DNA of 5,343 nucleotides, taken from positions 1-5,343 of the forward strand of contig JAITVX010000024.1 in NCBI GenBank assembly GCA_031285575.1. The letters run 5' to 3'. The notes under the pieces were generated by a model. That model was given only the letters and a program-made list of their open reading frames with translations. It was not told where the DNA came from and did no database searches. Both the position numbers and the translations under genes were made by a program. Each line of letters starts with the position of its first letter. The first letter of the stretch is position 1. This DNA is from Bacteroidales bacterium. GTDB lineage: Bacteria > Bacteroidota > Bacteroidia > Bacteroidales > VadinHA17. This document shows, in pieces, positions 1-5,295 of the stretch.

Positions 1-1
1 A

Positions 2-82
2 TATGAAAAAACCGGATTTCAGGAATATCCGGCTGAAAAACTTTTTTGTGGCCGCAACGTTAGTGGTTTGCTGTCCGGTTAA
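2..82 (+). CDS. Possible C-terminal end of an unidentified protein, cut by the left edge
   Basis: The second forward frame is open from the left edge to a TAA at 80-82 and gives 26 residues beginning YEKTGFQEYP. The YEKxGF string resembles the final helix region of GNAT acetyltransferases (usual form LYEKxGF), so this may be the tail of such a gene that starts outside the window. Against this, the last strand typical of GNAT proteins (a Y-x-M pattern) is not visible. A competing reading is the next frame, where ATG at 3-5 opens a 39-codon frame to TAA at 120-122 with a signal-peptide-like stretch (RLKNFFVAATLVVCC). At most one of the two is likely real, and the evidence is too short to settle it. 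Confidence 0.28.
   Translation, partial: YEKTGFQEYPAEKLFCGRNVSGLLSG
12..47. terminator. Possible small terminator hairpin near left edge
   Basis: CCGGAT at 12-17 pairs with ATCCGG at 27-32 (six base pairs). An A-run lies before it (6-11), which is a T-run when read on the minus strand, and a T-run lies at 42-47 on the plus strand. A terminator in either direction is conceivable. The stem is short, the plus-strand T-run is nine bases from it, and it overlaps the candidate partial coding frame, so confidence is low. Confidence 0.25.
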
Positions 83-154
83 ACCAGTTGCATCAATTTC
101 AAAAAGGATGCTTTCGCGATAAAAGTACAGTTTATTGTTTTTAATATCCTCCGG

Positions 155-186
155 TTGTAATTATGAAAACAAAAAATATTATATTG
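155..186 (+). promoter_or_regulatory. Weak candidate promoter of deoC
   Basis: TATATTG at 180-186 resembles the Bacteroidota -7 box TAnnTTTG but lacks one T. A TTG at 155-157, 22 bases upstream, could be the -33 box. Transcription would start near 193, leaving about 30 bases of AT-rich leader before the ATG at 224. This is the best match in the leader, but it is imperfect. Confidence 0.25.
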
Positions 187-223
187 CCCCGTCTTAATGT
201 AATAAATAATTGATTGAACGGAT

Positions 224-1102
224 ATGACAAAACTATACGAGAAACTCACTAAATCGTGCCCTTCAGAATCGGAAATACGGAAAGGGCTTAAACAGGCTTC
301 TTTGGCTTCAGCACAGGCGCCGAAACTCGACAAACGACTGCTTATGAATATCCTCAGCCTGATAGACCAGACCAGCCTCAACGTTACCGACAACAAATCG
401 CATATACTGCATTTTACGGGAAAAATAAACAGCTTTTCGGGTCGTTACAGTAATATCCCCAATGTGGCGGCAATTTGTATTTTCCCAAATTTTGTTTCTG
501 TTGTGAATGAAAAACTCACGGCAAAAAATGTCAAAATTGCCGCGGTGGCCGGAAACTTTCCAACATCGCAGACGTTCAGGAGCATTAAAGTGAGCGAATG
601 CAAGTTGGCAGTAGAAGCCGGAGCCGACGAGGTTGATATTGTGATTCCGGTAGGAGCGTTTTTGGGAAATGACTTTGCTGCGGTGGCCAACGAGATAAGG
701 GATATAAAAGAGGCGCTGAACGGCCGACTATTGAAAGTGATAATTGAAACAGGTCTGCTCGGTAGCTATGAAAACATCTACAAAGCTTCTATGATTGCCA
801 TGGACGCCGGAGCCGATTTCATCAAAACATCGACAGGTAAAACACTCGTATCAGCAACTCCCGAGGCGGCTTTTGTAATGTGTAAAGCTATTTCAAACTT
901 CTTTGCTGCAACAGGCATCAGGGTAGGCTTCAAACCTGCAGGCGGAATTGTCTCAACAGCCGATGCAATTACTTACTACAATATTGTAAACTGTTGCCTT
1001 GGCGAAGAATGGCTGAATAATTCATATTTCCGCATAGGTTCGAGCAGGCTGGCAAACAATCTTTTATCGGATATATCGGGCTGCAGCGTTGATTATTTCT
1101 GA
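224..1102 (+). CDS. deoC: Deoxyribose-phosphate aldolase (DERA)
   Basis: This class I aldolase reversibly splits 2-deoxyribose 5-phosphate into glyceraldehyde 3-phosphate and acetaldehyde, in the cytoplasm, as the last step of deoxynucleoside catabolism. The 292-residue product shows the whole DERA signature. SLIDQTSLN lies at 45-53. EVDIVIPVGAFL at 136-147 holds the catalytic Asp138, and KVIIETGLL is at 171-179. FIKTSTGK at 199-206 holds Lys201, the Schiff-base lysine (E. coli Lys167). GFKPAGGI at 235-242 holds Lys237, the second active-site lysine (E. coli Lys201). FRIGSSRL at 269-276 is the phosphate-binding end of the barrel. All key residues are present, so it should be active. It is about 30 residues longer than the E. 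coli enzyme (259), mostly at the N-terminus, as I recall for Bacteroidota members. No Shine-Dalgarno sequence precedes the ATG; the next methionine (residue 41) would cut into the barrel. It appears to be a single-gene unit, with a separate promoter box in front of the next gene. Confidence 0.95.
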   Translation: MTKLYEKLTKSCPSESEIRKGLKQASLASAQAPKLDKRLLMNILSLIDQTSLNVTDNKSHILHFTGKINSFSGRYSNIPNVAAICIFPNFVSVVNEKLTAKNVKIAAVAGNFPTSQTFRSIKVSECKLAVEAGADEVDIVIPVGAFLGNDFAAVANEIRDIKEALNGRLLKVIIETGLLGSYENIYKASMIAMDAGADFIKTSTGKTLVSATPEAAFVMCKAISNFFAATGIRVGFKPAGGIVSTADAITYYNIVNCCLGEEWLNNSYFRIGSSRLANNLLSDISGCSVDYF

Positions 1103-1136
1103 AAATACCATGTCGTGTTTTTTTGTGAATTATCGT

Positions 1137-1144
1137 TACTTTCG
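1137..1144 (+). promoter_or_regulatory. -7 box for the DUF4271-hemD operon
   Basis: TACTTTCG matches seven of the eight positions of the form TACTTTTG within the Bacteroidota -7 consensus TAnnTTTG. It would start transcription near 1150 and leave a leader of about a dozen bases before the ATG at 1162. The only nearby TTTG (1122-1125) is just 11 bases upstream, too close for a normal -33 box, so the upstream half is unconvincing. Confidence 0.45.
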
Positions 1145-1161
1145 CGGTATATTTTAATGTA

Positions 1162-2232
1162 ATGGCAATCTCTTTTATCTGGGAAAACAGTCAGGATAGC
1201 AGTTCTTACAGCGGGTATATCACTCGGGATACATTGAAAATTTCAACAGATTCAGTAAATGTTCCGGCAGATACCATTTTGCAAGGTGAAGTTTCAGCCA
1301 GTGAAACCGTAGGAGCCGATTCTTTAACTTCTACTGAAATAATCAGGTCTGCTCCGGTAAAAAGAGAGGATGTACAAAAAGAGGTCGATACTGTTTCCGT
1401 CTGTTTTCGCAGTTCTGTTGCTGATATTACATTTACCCAACCCGACCGTATTATTCCCGAACTGTATGCAGGCGTTGACCGTTTTCCGGTTCTGTTTGTG
1501 CAAAAAAACAGTGAAATACTGTCGGCAAAAAGGCAGCATATTGAAAAAAGCCTGAGGGAAGGAGAAGCCATGCCGGCAACGCCGTTTCGCAACGACTGGA
1601 CAATTGGCGTAATTATTTTTTCCGTAATACTCTTTTCCCTTGCCTGCACTTCGGTAAAAACGCTTTCCCAGAGCATTGCACGGTTCTTCCTTTTCAGGGG
1701 AACACGGGATGTAGGGGAGGGGACAGCAGAACTATTTCAATGGAAATCGATGCTGCTAAACGTATCGTCGTTCTTAATAATCGCAATATTTGCATCTTTT
1801 GCCATTTCATACGGCAACATTATGCCTGGCAGCTTGACCGGATTTAAAACATGGATCTTCTCAGCCGGAGTTATATCCGCTGCATTTGCCCTGCGGCACA
1901 TTGTATGCGCAACGGTGGGGCAGGTTAGCGGTGCAGCAGGAGTATTTAACGACTATATCATCACGGCATACCAGTCATACAGGTTTGCCGGCTTTTTTCT
2001 TTTTATCCTGATAGTTTTATTCTATTATACCCCGTTTGTTGCTGCAAAAAACTGCTTCACAGCAGGCTGCACAATCATTGCATTTCTTTACTTAATGAGG
2101 GTATTGCGATTGTTTTTATTATTTATAAACCATAAAATTTCAATTTTCTATTTGATTTTATACCTTTGTGCGCTGGAAATTCTACCTGTTTTAGTATTGA
2201 TGAGATATTGTTCAGGATTAAGATTAACCTAA
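1162..2232 (+). CDS. DUF4271 domain multi-pass membrane protein
   Basis: The function of this family is unknown. The 356-residue product has two parts. Residues 1-145 are hydrophilic, rich in Ser, Thr, Asp and Glu, with no N-terminal signal peptide. Residues 147-348 hold about six hydrophobic segments, roughly 147-163, 200-217, 230-250, 274-294, 300-318 and 327-348, so it should sit in the inner membrane. The family recognition rests on this helix pattern, on the final segment ending LYLCALEILPVLVL (334-347), which resembles the conserved DUF4271 C-terminus, and on its place directly upstream of a hemD-like gene, an arrangement I recall as widespread in Bacteroidota. The ATG at 1162 lies about 12 bases after the presumed transcription start and has no Shine-Dalgarno sequence; a minimal ATG-TAA (1157-1162) overlaps it by one base. 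The gap to the next gene is 39 bases on the same strand without a clear terminator, so cotranscription is likely. A structural or scaffold role is possible, but no catalytic motif is visible. Confidence 0.85.
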   Translation: MAISFIWENSQDSSSYSGYITRDTLKISTDSVNVPADTILQGEVSASETVGADSLTSTEIIRSAPVKREDVQKEVDTVSVCFRSSVADITFTQPDRIIPELYAGVDRFPVLFVQKNSEILSAKRQHIEKSLREGEAMPATPFRNDWTIGVIIFSVILFSLACTSVKTLSQSIARFFLFRGTRDVGEGTAELFQWKSMLLNVSSFLIIAIFASFAISYGNIMPGSLTGFKTWIFSAGVISAAFALRHIVCATVGQVSGAAGVFNDYIITAYQSYRFAGFFLFILIVLFYYTPFVAAKNCFTAGCTIIAFLYLMRVLRLFLLFINHKISIFYLILYLCALEILPVLVLMRYCSGLRLT

Positions 2233-2271
2233 TACTGGCGAGTTAATTCAGGTAATAAAAACTGTAAGGAA

Positions 2272-3024
2272 TTGAAAATAAAAAATATCTTAGTCGCGCA
2301 GCCGGAACCTACAAATTCGAAATCGCCATATTTCGATTTGGCAAAAAAGTATAATGTCAAAATTGACTTTAAGCCTTTTAATCATGTTGAAGGAGTTTCG
2401 TCGAAAGATTTCCGGCAGCAAAAAATTAATGTTCTCGATTTTCCTGCAATTATTTTTACAAGCAAAACAGGCGTTGACCATTTCTTCAGGATATGCAATG
2501 AACTGCGCATAACGATTCCCGATACAATGAAATACTTCTGCATGACCGAAAATGTGGCGTTTTATCTGCAGAAATATATTGTTTACCGGAAACGTAAGAT
2601 TTTCTATGGAAAGGGAAAGCTTCAGGACCTTATTAATGTAATTCTCAAACACGGCGCCAATAATTTATTTGTTCCTCTGTCGGAGCCTCACAATGCCGAA
2701 ATACCCGAACTGCTCGACAGGCATAATATCACGTACGTTAAAGGTACGATGTATAAAACCATCAGCGCCGATTTTTCTGACATAAAAGATTTTGACTACG
2801 ATATACTTGTGTTTTACAGCCCCTCGGGAATAAGGTCGCTCAGGAAAAACTTCCCCGATTTTGTGCAGGGCGACCGCAAGATAGCGGCATTTGGTTCCAC
2901 AACCGCCTGCGCCGTTGAAAGCGAAGGCTTCAGGCTCGACATAAATGCTCCAAACTCCAACGCCCCGTCAATGACAATGGCACTCGATGAATATCTGAAG
3001 GAGCATTTTAAAAATAACAAATAA
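2272..3024 (+). CDS. hemD: Uroporphyrinogen-III synthase family protein (HemD-like)
   Basis: Classical HemD closes hydroxymethylbilane, inverting ring D, to give uroporphyrinogen III, the branch point of heme, siroheme and cobalamin synthesis, in the cytoplasm. The 250-residue length is normal. Family features are FPAIIFTSKTGVDHFF (57-72, end of the first half-domain), YKTIS (161-165, where the chain returns to the first domain), DILVFYSPSGIRSL (177-190), IAAFGSTTACAVESEGF (204-220) and APSMTMALDEYL (231-242). The protein closely resembles the Bacteroidota form I recall, which begins with a short basic stretch then ILVxQPxP, and this supports the TTG at 2272 as start. No ATG or GTG lies in frame between the upstream stop (2230-2232) and it. 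AAGGA at 2266-2270 is only one base from the TTG, too close for ordinary Shine-Dalgarno pairing. It follows the DUF4271 gene in a probable operon. No other tetrapyrrole gene is visible here, so the enzymatic role is inferred from family only. Confidence 0.9.
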   Translation: MKIKNILVAQPEPTNSKSPYFDLAKKYNVKIDFKPFNHVEGVSSKDFRQQKINVLDFPAIIFTSKTGVDHFFRICNELRITIPDTMKYFCMTENVAFYLQKYIVYRKRKIFYGKGKLQDLINVILKHGANNLFVPLSEPHNAEIPELLDRHNITYVKGTMYKTISADFSDIKDFDYDILVFYSPSGIRSLRKNFPDFVQGDRKIAAFGSTTACAVESEGFRLDINAPNSNAPSMTMALDEYLKEHFKNNK

Positions 3025-3037
3025 CGCGCTGTAAACC

Positions 3038-3079
3038 ACTTCCGGTTGTAATCAATGATGCCTGGCTGTTAGCGGAAGT
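3038..3079 (+). repeat. Inverted repeat downstream of hemD
   Basis: ACTTCCG at 3038-3044 is exactly complementary to CGGAAGT at 3073-3079, with a 28-base loop, 14 bases after the hemD stop. It could help end or stabilise the DUF4271-hemD transcript, but no T-run follows it and the loop is long, so a terminator role is only a suggestion. The remainder of 3025-3178 shows no other structure besides the promoter box near 3170. Confidence 0.3.
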
Positions 3080-3166
3080 CAATGGTAGAGTAGGGGGGAA
3101 GGGCTATTTAAATAAGTAACCGGGTGCAATAGCAAGATTCGTAAAAACAGTGCCGGAACCTTTCCG

Positions 3167-3174
3167 TACCTTTG
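3167..3174 (+). promoter_or_regulatory. -7 box of the AraC-type regulator gene
   Basis: TACCTTTG is an exact match to the Bacteroidota -7 consensus TAnnTTTG. It ends only four bases before the ATG at 3179, so transcription is expected to begin at or within a few bases of the start codon. No clear TTTG -33 box is seen 17-23 bases upstream. Confidence 0.5.
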
Positions 3175-3178
3175 CCTC

Positions 3179-4123
3179 ATGATTAGTAAAGACGAGAGCC
3201 GCCGAGAGTACATTGCACGCATCAACAGGGTGATGGACTACATAGAAAAACACTTGGAACAGCCTTTAAACCTGTATGTATTGGCCGAAGTTGCCAACTT
3301 CTCGCAGTTTCATTTTCATCGGATATTTACCGTGATAACGGGCGAAACGCCCAACGATTACGTACAGCGGATTCGATTGGAAAGGGCTGCAATTTTTCTG
3401 CAAAACAATGGACGGATGACCATAGGCGAAATTGCCGATGCCTGCGGTTTTGGCAGTTTGTCGCTGTTCAGCAGGTCGTTTCGCGCTTATTTCAATACAA
3501 CGGCAAAGGAATATCGCCGGCAGGAGCGGGGTGTTTATGTGAAAAACGGTTTGCGATACAGCAAGAACGGACAACTGCTTAGCAAGAATGTGCAACCCGG
3601 TTTCGATTTTGAGACGCATCTTTGCAGCGTTAAACTAAATCAAATTATTTTTATGGACACCAAAATCGAAATCAAAGAGATGCCTGAGATGCAGGTAGTG
3701 TATGTTCGCCACACGGGCGAGTTTAATCTGATTGGGAATGCTTACGGCAAACTGATGAAGTGGGCGGGGCCGCGCGGACTGCTGAAATTTCCCGAAACTA
3801 AAACCGTTACGCTTTACCGCGACGACCCTTCGGTTACGGCTGTCGAAAAGGTTCGCCAGGATGCCTGCATCACCGTTGGTGGCGACGTGAAGGTGGATGG
3901 CGAAATAGGGAAAGACGTTATTCCTGCCGTAAAATGTGCAGTGGGCCGTTTTCAGATTGACGAAACGGGCTTCGAGAAGGCATGGAACACCGTATGCGTA
4001 TGGCTCACCGAGAGCGGCTACCAGCCCTGCGGAAACTGCTACGAACTGTATCACAATTCTGTTGAGGAAGACAGGCACCGCCGGTTCGACGTGGAAATCT
4101 GCATTCCGGTGAAACCGCTGTAA
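3179..4123 (+). CDS. AraC-family regulator with C-terminal GyrI-like effector domain
   Basis: This is a probable one-component transcription factor that binds DNA with its N-terminal part and a small, perhaps hydrophobic or cationic, molecule with its C-terminal part. Residues 11-115 form the AraC double helix-turn-helix: LAEVANFSQFHFHRIF (35-50) and IGEIADACGFGSLSLFSRSF (82-101), the second being the highly conserved AraC motif. A linker of about 45 residues leads to a GyrI-like domain (about 160-314), marked by YVRHTGEF (175-182), DACITVGGDV (228-237), FEKAWNTVCVWLTESGY (265-281), CYELYHN (287-293) and the ending FDVEICIPV (303-311). Glu289 sits where the family often has its ligand-binding acid. 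This domain order is that of Rob-like regulators. The ATG at 3179 is needed to keep the first AraC helix; the next in-frame methionine (residue 19) would remove part of it. It stands alone between hemD and a convergent peptidase gene, so its targets cannot be read from context; self-regulation is possible. Confidence 0.93.
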   Translation: MISKDESRREYIARINRVMDYIEKHLEQPLNLYVLAEVANFSQFHFHRIFTVITGETPNDYVQRIRLERAAIFLQNNGRMTIGEIADACGFGSLSLFSRSFRAYFNTTAKEYRRQERGVYVKNGLRYSKNGQLLSKNVQPGFDFETHLCSVKLNQIIFMDTKIEIKEMPEMQVVYVRHTGEFNLIGNAYGKLMKWAGPRGLLKFPETKTVTLYRDDPSVTAVEKVRQDACITVGGDVKVDGEIGKDVIPAVKCAVGRFQIDETGFEKAWNTVCVWLTESGYQPCGNCYELYHNSVEEDRHRRFDVEICIPVKPL

Positions 4124-4128
4124 ACACC

Positions 4129-4180
4129 ATGCACAGAAAGCTATGAAGCAGGCATGCAGCTTTCATGGCTTTATGTGCAT
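4129..4180. terminator. Long imperfect hairpin between convergent genes, probable bidirectional terminator
   Basis: The arm 4129-4149 pairs with 4159-4180 over about 20 positions, with one G-A mismatch (4136/4173), one G-T wobble (4142/4167) and one bulged T (4161), closing a nine-base loop at 4150-4158. It starts five bases after the stop of the regulator gene, and its right arm covers the last two codons and stop of the convergent peptidase gene. The position fits a shared transcript end. No T-run follows on either strand, so it is not a textbook intrinsic terminator; it could instead act as a 3'-end stabiliser or processing site. Confidence 0.65.
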
Positions 4181-4938
4181 AATATTCTGCGGATTGTTCT
4201 CAGCCTGTGCGAGTAGCTGCCTGTTTCTTTCCTGAAAATTCCATGATGGTCAACCGGGTCGATACGTACACTGCCCGAGGCATGTATTACAAGCCCTGGC
4301 GACAGTATCATTCCCGTGTGGGTAATTTGCCCCAGGTCGTTATCGAAAAATGCCAGGTCGCCCGCCCGGGCGTCATTTATGAAGCCAACGGGCAGGCCTT
4401 CGCCTGCCTGCTGCCAGCTGTCGCGGGCAATTGCAACGCCGTGTATCTTGAAAACAAGCTGCGTGAAGCCCGAACAGTCGATACCGGAAGGAACCCTTCC
4501 GCCCCACAGGTAGGGGGAGTTAAGGAAGCGGGTGGCTGTTTCGGAAACAGATTCATCGACGGTTATATGGTTTATGTGAAGCCCGCCTGTAACGGTGAAG
4601 GTACTGCCGGCAATGCTGAACGTTCCGCCTGCAAAGTCGGGACTGTATATTTCGCATCCTGCCTCAAGCGTTATCGGCGTTTTATCTTCACACAGGCATG
4701 CAAGGGGGCTGTTCAGAACAAATCCCTTACCATCGCCGCTGCATGGCGTTAAGCTATTGTGGCAGGCGTCTATCCAGCCTCGATACCTGTCAAACGCCGT
4801 TTCAATTTTTATCCACGAGCCGGCAGCGCCGATAACAGAATATTTTTCGCCAAAAAGCATCTGGCTAAGCATTTCCGACTTGTGGCTTGGCCCCGACCTT
4901 AGCGGCACATATACATTATTGCATATATATCTTTCCAT
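4171..4938 (-). CDS. NlpC/P60 family cysteine peptidase with SH3-like N-terminal region (YkfC-like)
   Basis: Peptidases of this family (C40) cut peptide stems of peptidoglycan, typically the gamma-D-glutamyl bond to the diamino acid. The 255-residue product has an SH3-like N-terminal half: VYVPLRSGPSHKSEMLSQML (9-28) and WIKIETAFDRYRGWID (42-57), followed by a second beta-rich stretch to about 128. The catalytic domain spans about 130-255. YLWGGRVPSGIDCSGF (143-158) holds the nucleophile Cys155, RAGDLAFF (191-198) is the conserved strand, ITHTGM (205-210) holds His207, and VIHASG (217-222) holds His219. The triad appears complete. There is no signal peptide or lipobox; the SH3 part begins within ten residues of the start. 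That suggests a cytoplasmic enzyme acting on imported murein peptides, like Bacillus YkfC, though some Bacteroidota relatives are secreted. The ATG at 4936-4938 lies about 14 bases downstream of the predicted transcription start. The gene converges on the AraC-type regulator, and no murein-recycling partner is in view. Confidence 0.95.
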   Translation of the reverse strand: MERYICNNVYVPLRSGPSHKSEMLSQMLFGEKYSVIGAAGSWIKIETAFDRYRGWIDACHNSLTPCSGDGKGFVLNSPLACLCEDKTPITLEAGCEIYSPDFAGGTFSIAGSTFTVTGGLHINHITVDESVSETATRFLNSPYLWGGRVPSGIDCSGFTQLVFKIHGVAIARDSWQQAGEGLPVGFINDARAGDLAFFDNDLGQITHTGMILSPGLVIHASGSVRIDPVDHHGIFRKETGSYSHRLRTIRRILCT

Positions 4939-4958
4939 TTTTCAAAATATTATCGGGG

Positions 4959-4966
4959 CAAATATA
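4959..4966 (-). promoter_or_regulatory. -7 box of the NlpC/P60 gene
   Basis: Read on the minus strand this is TATATTTG, an exact fit to the Bacteroidota -7 consensus TAnnTTTG. Transcription would start near 4952, giving a leader of about 14 bases before the ATG. A minus-strand TTTG at 4991-4994 could be the -33 box, although the 24-base spacing is slightly long. Confidence 0.5.
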
Positions 4967-4972
4967 CGAAGC

Positions 4973-5008
4973 CCGTGCATGGGTATGAAACAAAAAAACC
5001 TCGCACGG
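4973..5008. repeat. Short inverted repeat upstream of the NlpC/P60 gene
   Basis: CCGTGC at 4973-4978 is complementary to GCACGG at 5003-5008, separated by 24 bases. The two arms flank the candidate -33 box (4991-4994) of the peptidase promoter, so this could be an operator-like site. Six base pairs with this spacing can easily occur by chance. Confidence 0.2.
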
Positions 5009-5184
5009 CATTTGGTTTGAACTGCTATTACAAAAGTTAATAGTAAGTAGGATTGATATCCAGTGAATGTTTTCCGCAATATGTAAATATGGCTGCTGCC
5101 TTCTCCTGATAATCCCATTTTAGTTTTCTTTATGTTTTTTTATATAATAGACTTCTTCGGAAAACAGACTTCAATACCATGTTC
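5009..5184. other. Intergenic stretch without a recognisable gene
   Basis: No convincing gene lies between the peptidase promoter and the palindromic repeat. A six-base inverted repeat, CTATTA at 5025-5030 and TAATAG at 5038-5043, has a seven-base loop. The plus strand is T-rich from about 5115 to 5143. The heptamer AGACTTC occurs at 5149-5155 and again at 5166-5172. None of these is strong enough to name as a functional site. Confidence 0.4.
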
Positions 5185-5263
5185 GTCATTGCGACCGCGA
5201 GGTACGAAGCGGGAAGCAATCCATAACATAACCTGGATTGCTTCGCCTGCGGCTACCAATGAC
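5185..5263. repeat. Palindromic dispersed repeat of the GTCATTGCGA type (REP/MITE-like)
   Basis: The outer ends GTCATTG (5185-5191) and CAATGAC (5257-5263) are exact inverted copies. The inner arms GAAGCAATCCA (5213-5223) and TGGATTGCTTC (5234-5244) pair over 11 bases around a ten-base loop. CCGC at 5195-5198 can also pair with GCGG at 5249-5252. The flanks between inner and outer arms are unequal (21 versus 12 bases), so one arm carries extra sequence. From memory, sequences beginning GTCATTGCGA and containing GAAGCAATCC recur as intergenic palindromes in many bacterial genomes, including Bacteroidota. It lies between the divergent peptidase gene and the candidate gene at the right edge. Confidence 0.75.
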
Positions 5264-5295
5264 ATAATTGCGTAAATTATTGATTTTAAGCAAAT

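Noticed and set aside
150..161. The 12-mer TCCGGTTGTAAT, repeated exactly at 3041-3052
   Set aside because: About one shared 12-mer is expected by chance in a window this size, and the flanks do not match.
83..223. Riboswitch or structured leader before deoC
   Set aside because: The region is AT-rich with no conserved-looking stems or known riboswitch core that I could identify.
79..396. Minus-strand open frame of 105 codons over the start of deoC
   Set aside because: It runs antisense to well-supported deoC codons, has low-complexity Ser/Ile/Phe-rich sequence and no recognisable family.
1206..1676. Minus-strand open frame of 156 codons
   Set aside because: It is antisense to the N-terminal part of the DUF4271 gene, has no promoter box or domain, and is explained as a shadow frame.
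3635..4078. Minus-strand open frame of 147 codons
   Set aside because: It is antisense to the GyrI-like domain, whose conserved residues show that the plus strand is the coding one.
4207..4752. Plus-strand open frame of 181 codons
   Set aside because: It is antisense to the NlpC/P60 gene with its complete catalytic residues; its product has no recognisable features.
4595..5020. Plus-strand open frame of 141 codons reaching into the intergenic region
   Set aside because: Most of it is antisense to the peptidase gene and the remainder covers the peptidase promoter; no domain is seen.
4942..5118. Minus-strand 58-codon frame just upstream of the peptidase, ending two codons' distance before its ATG
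   Set aside because: It contains the peptidase -7 box, has no recognisable family and looks like chance, although a short leader peptide cannot be excluded.
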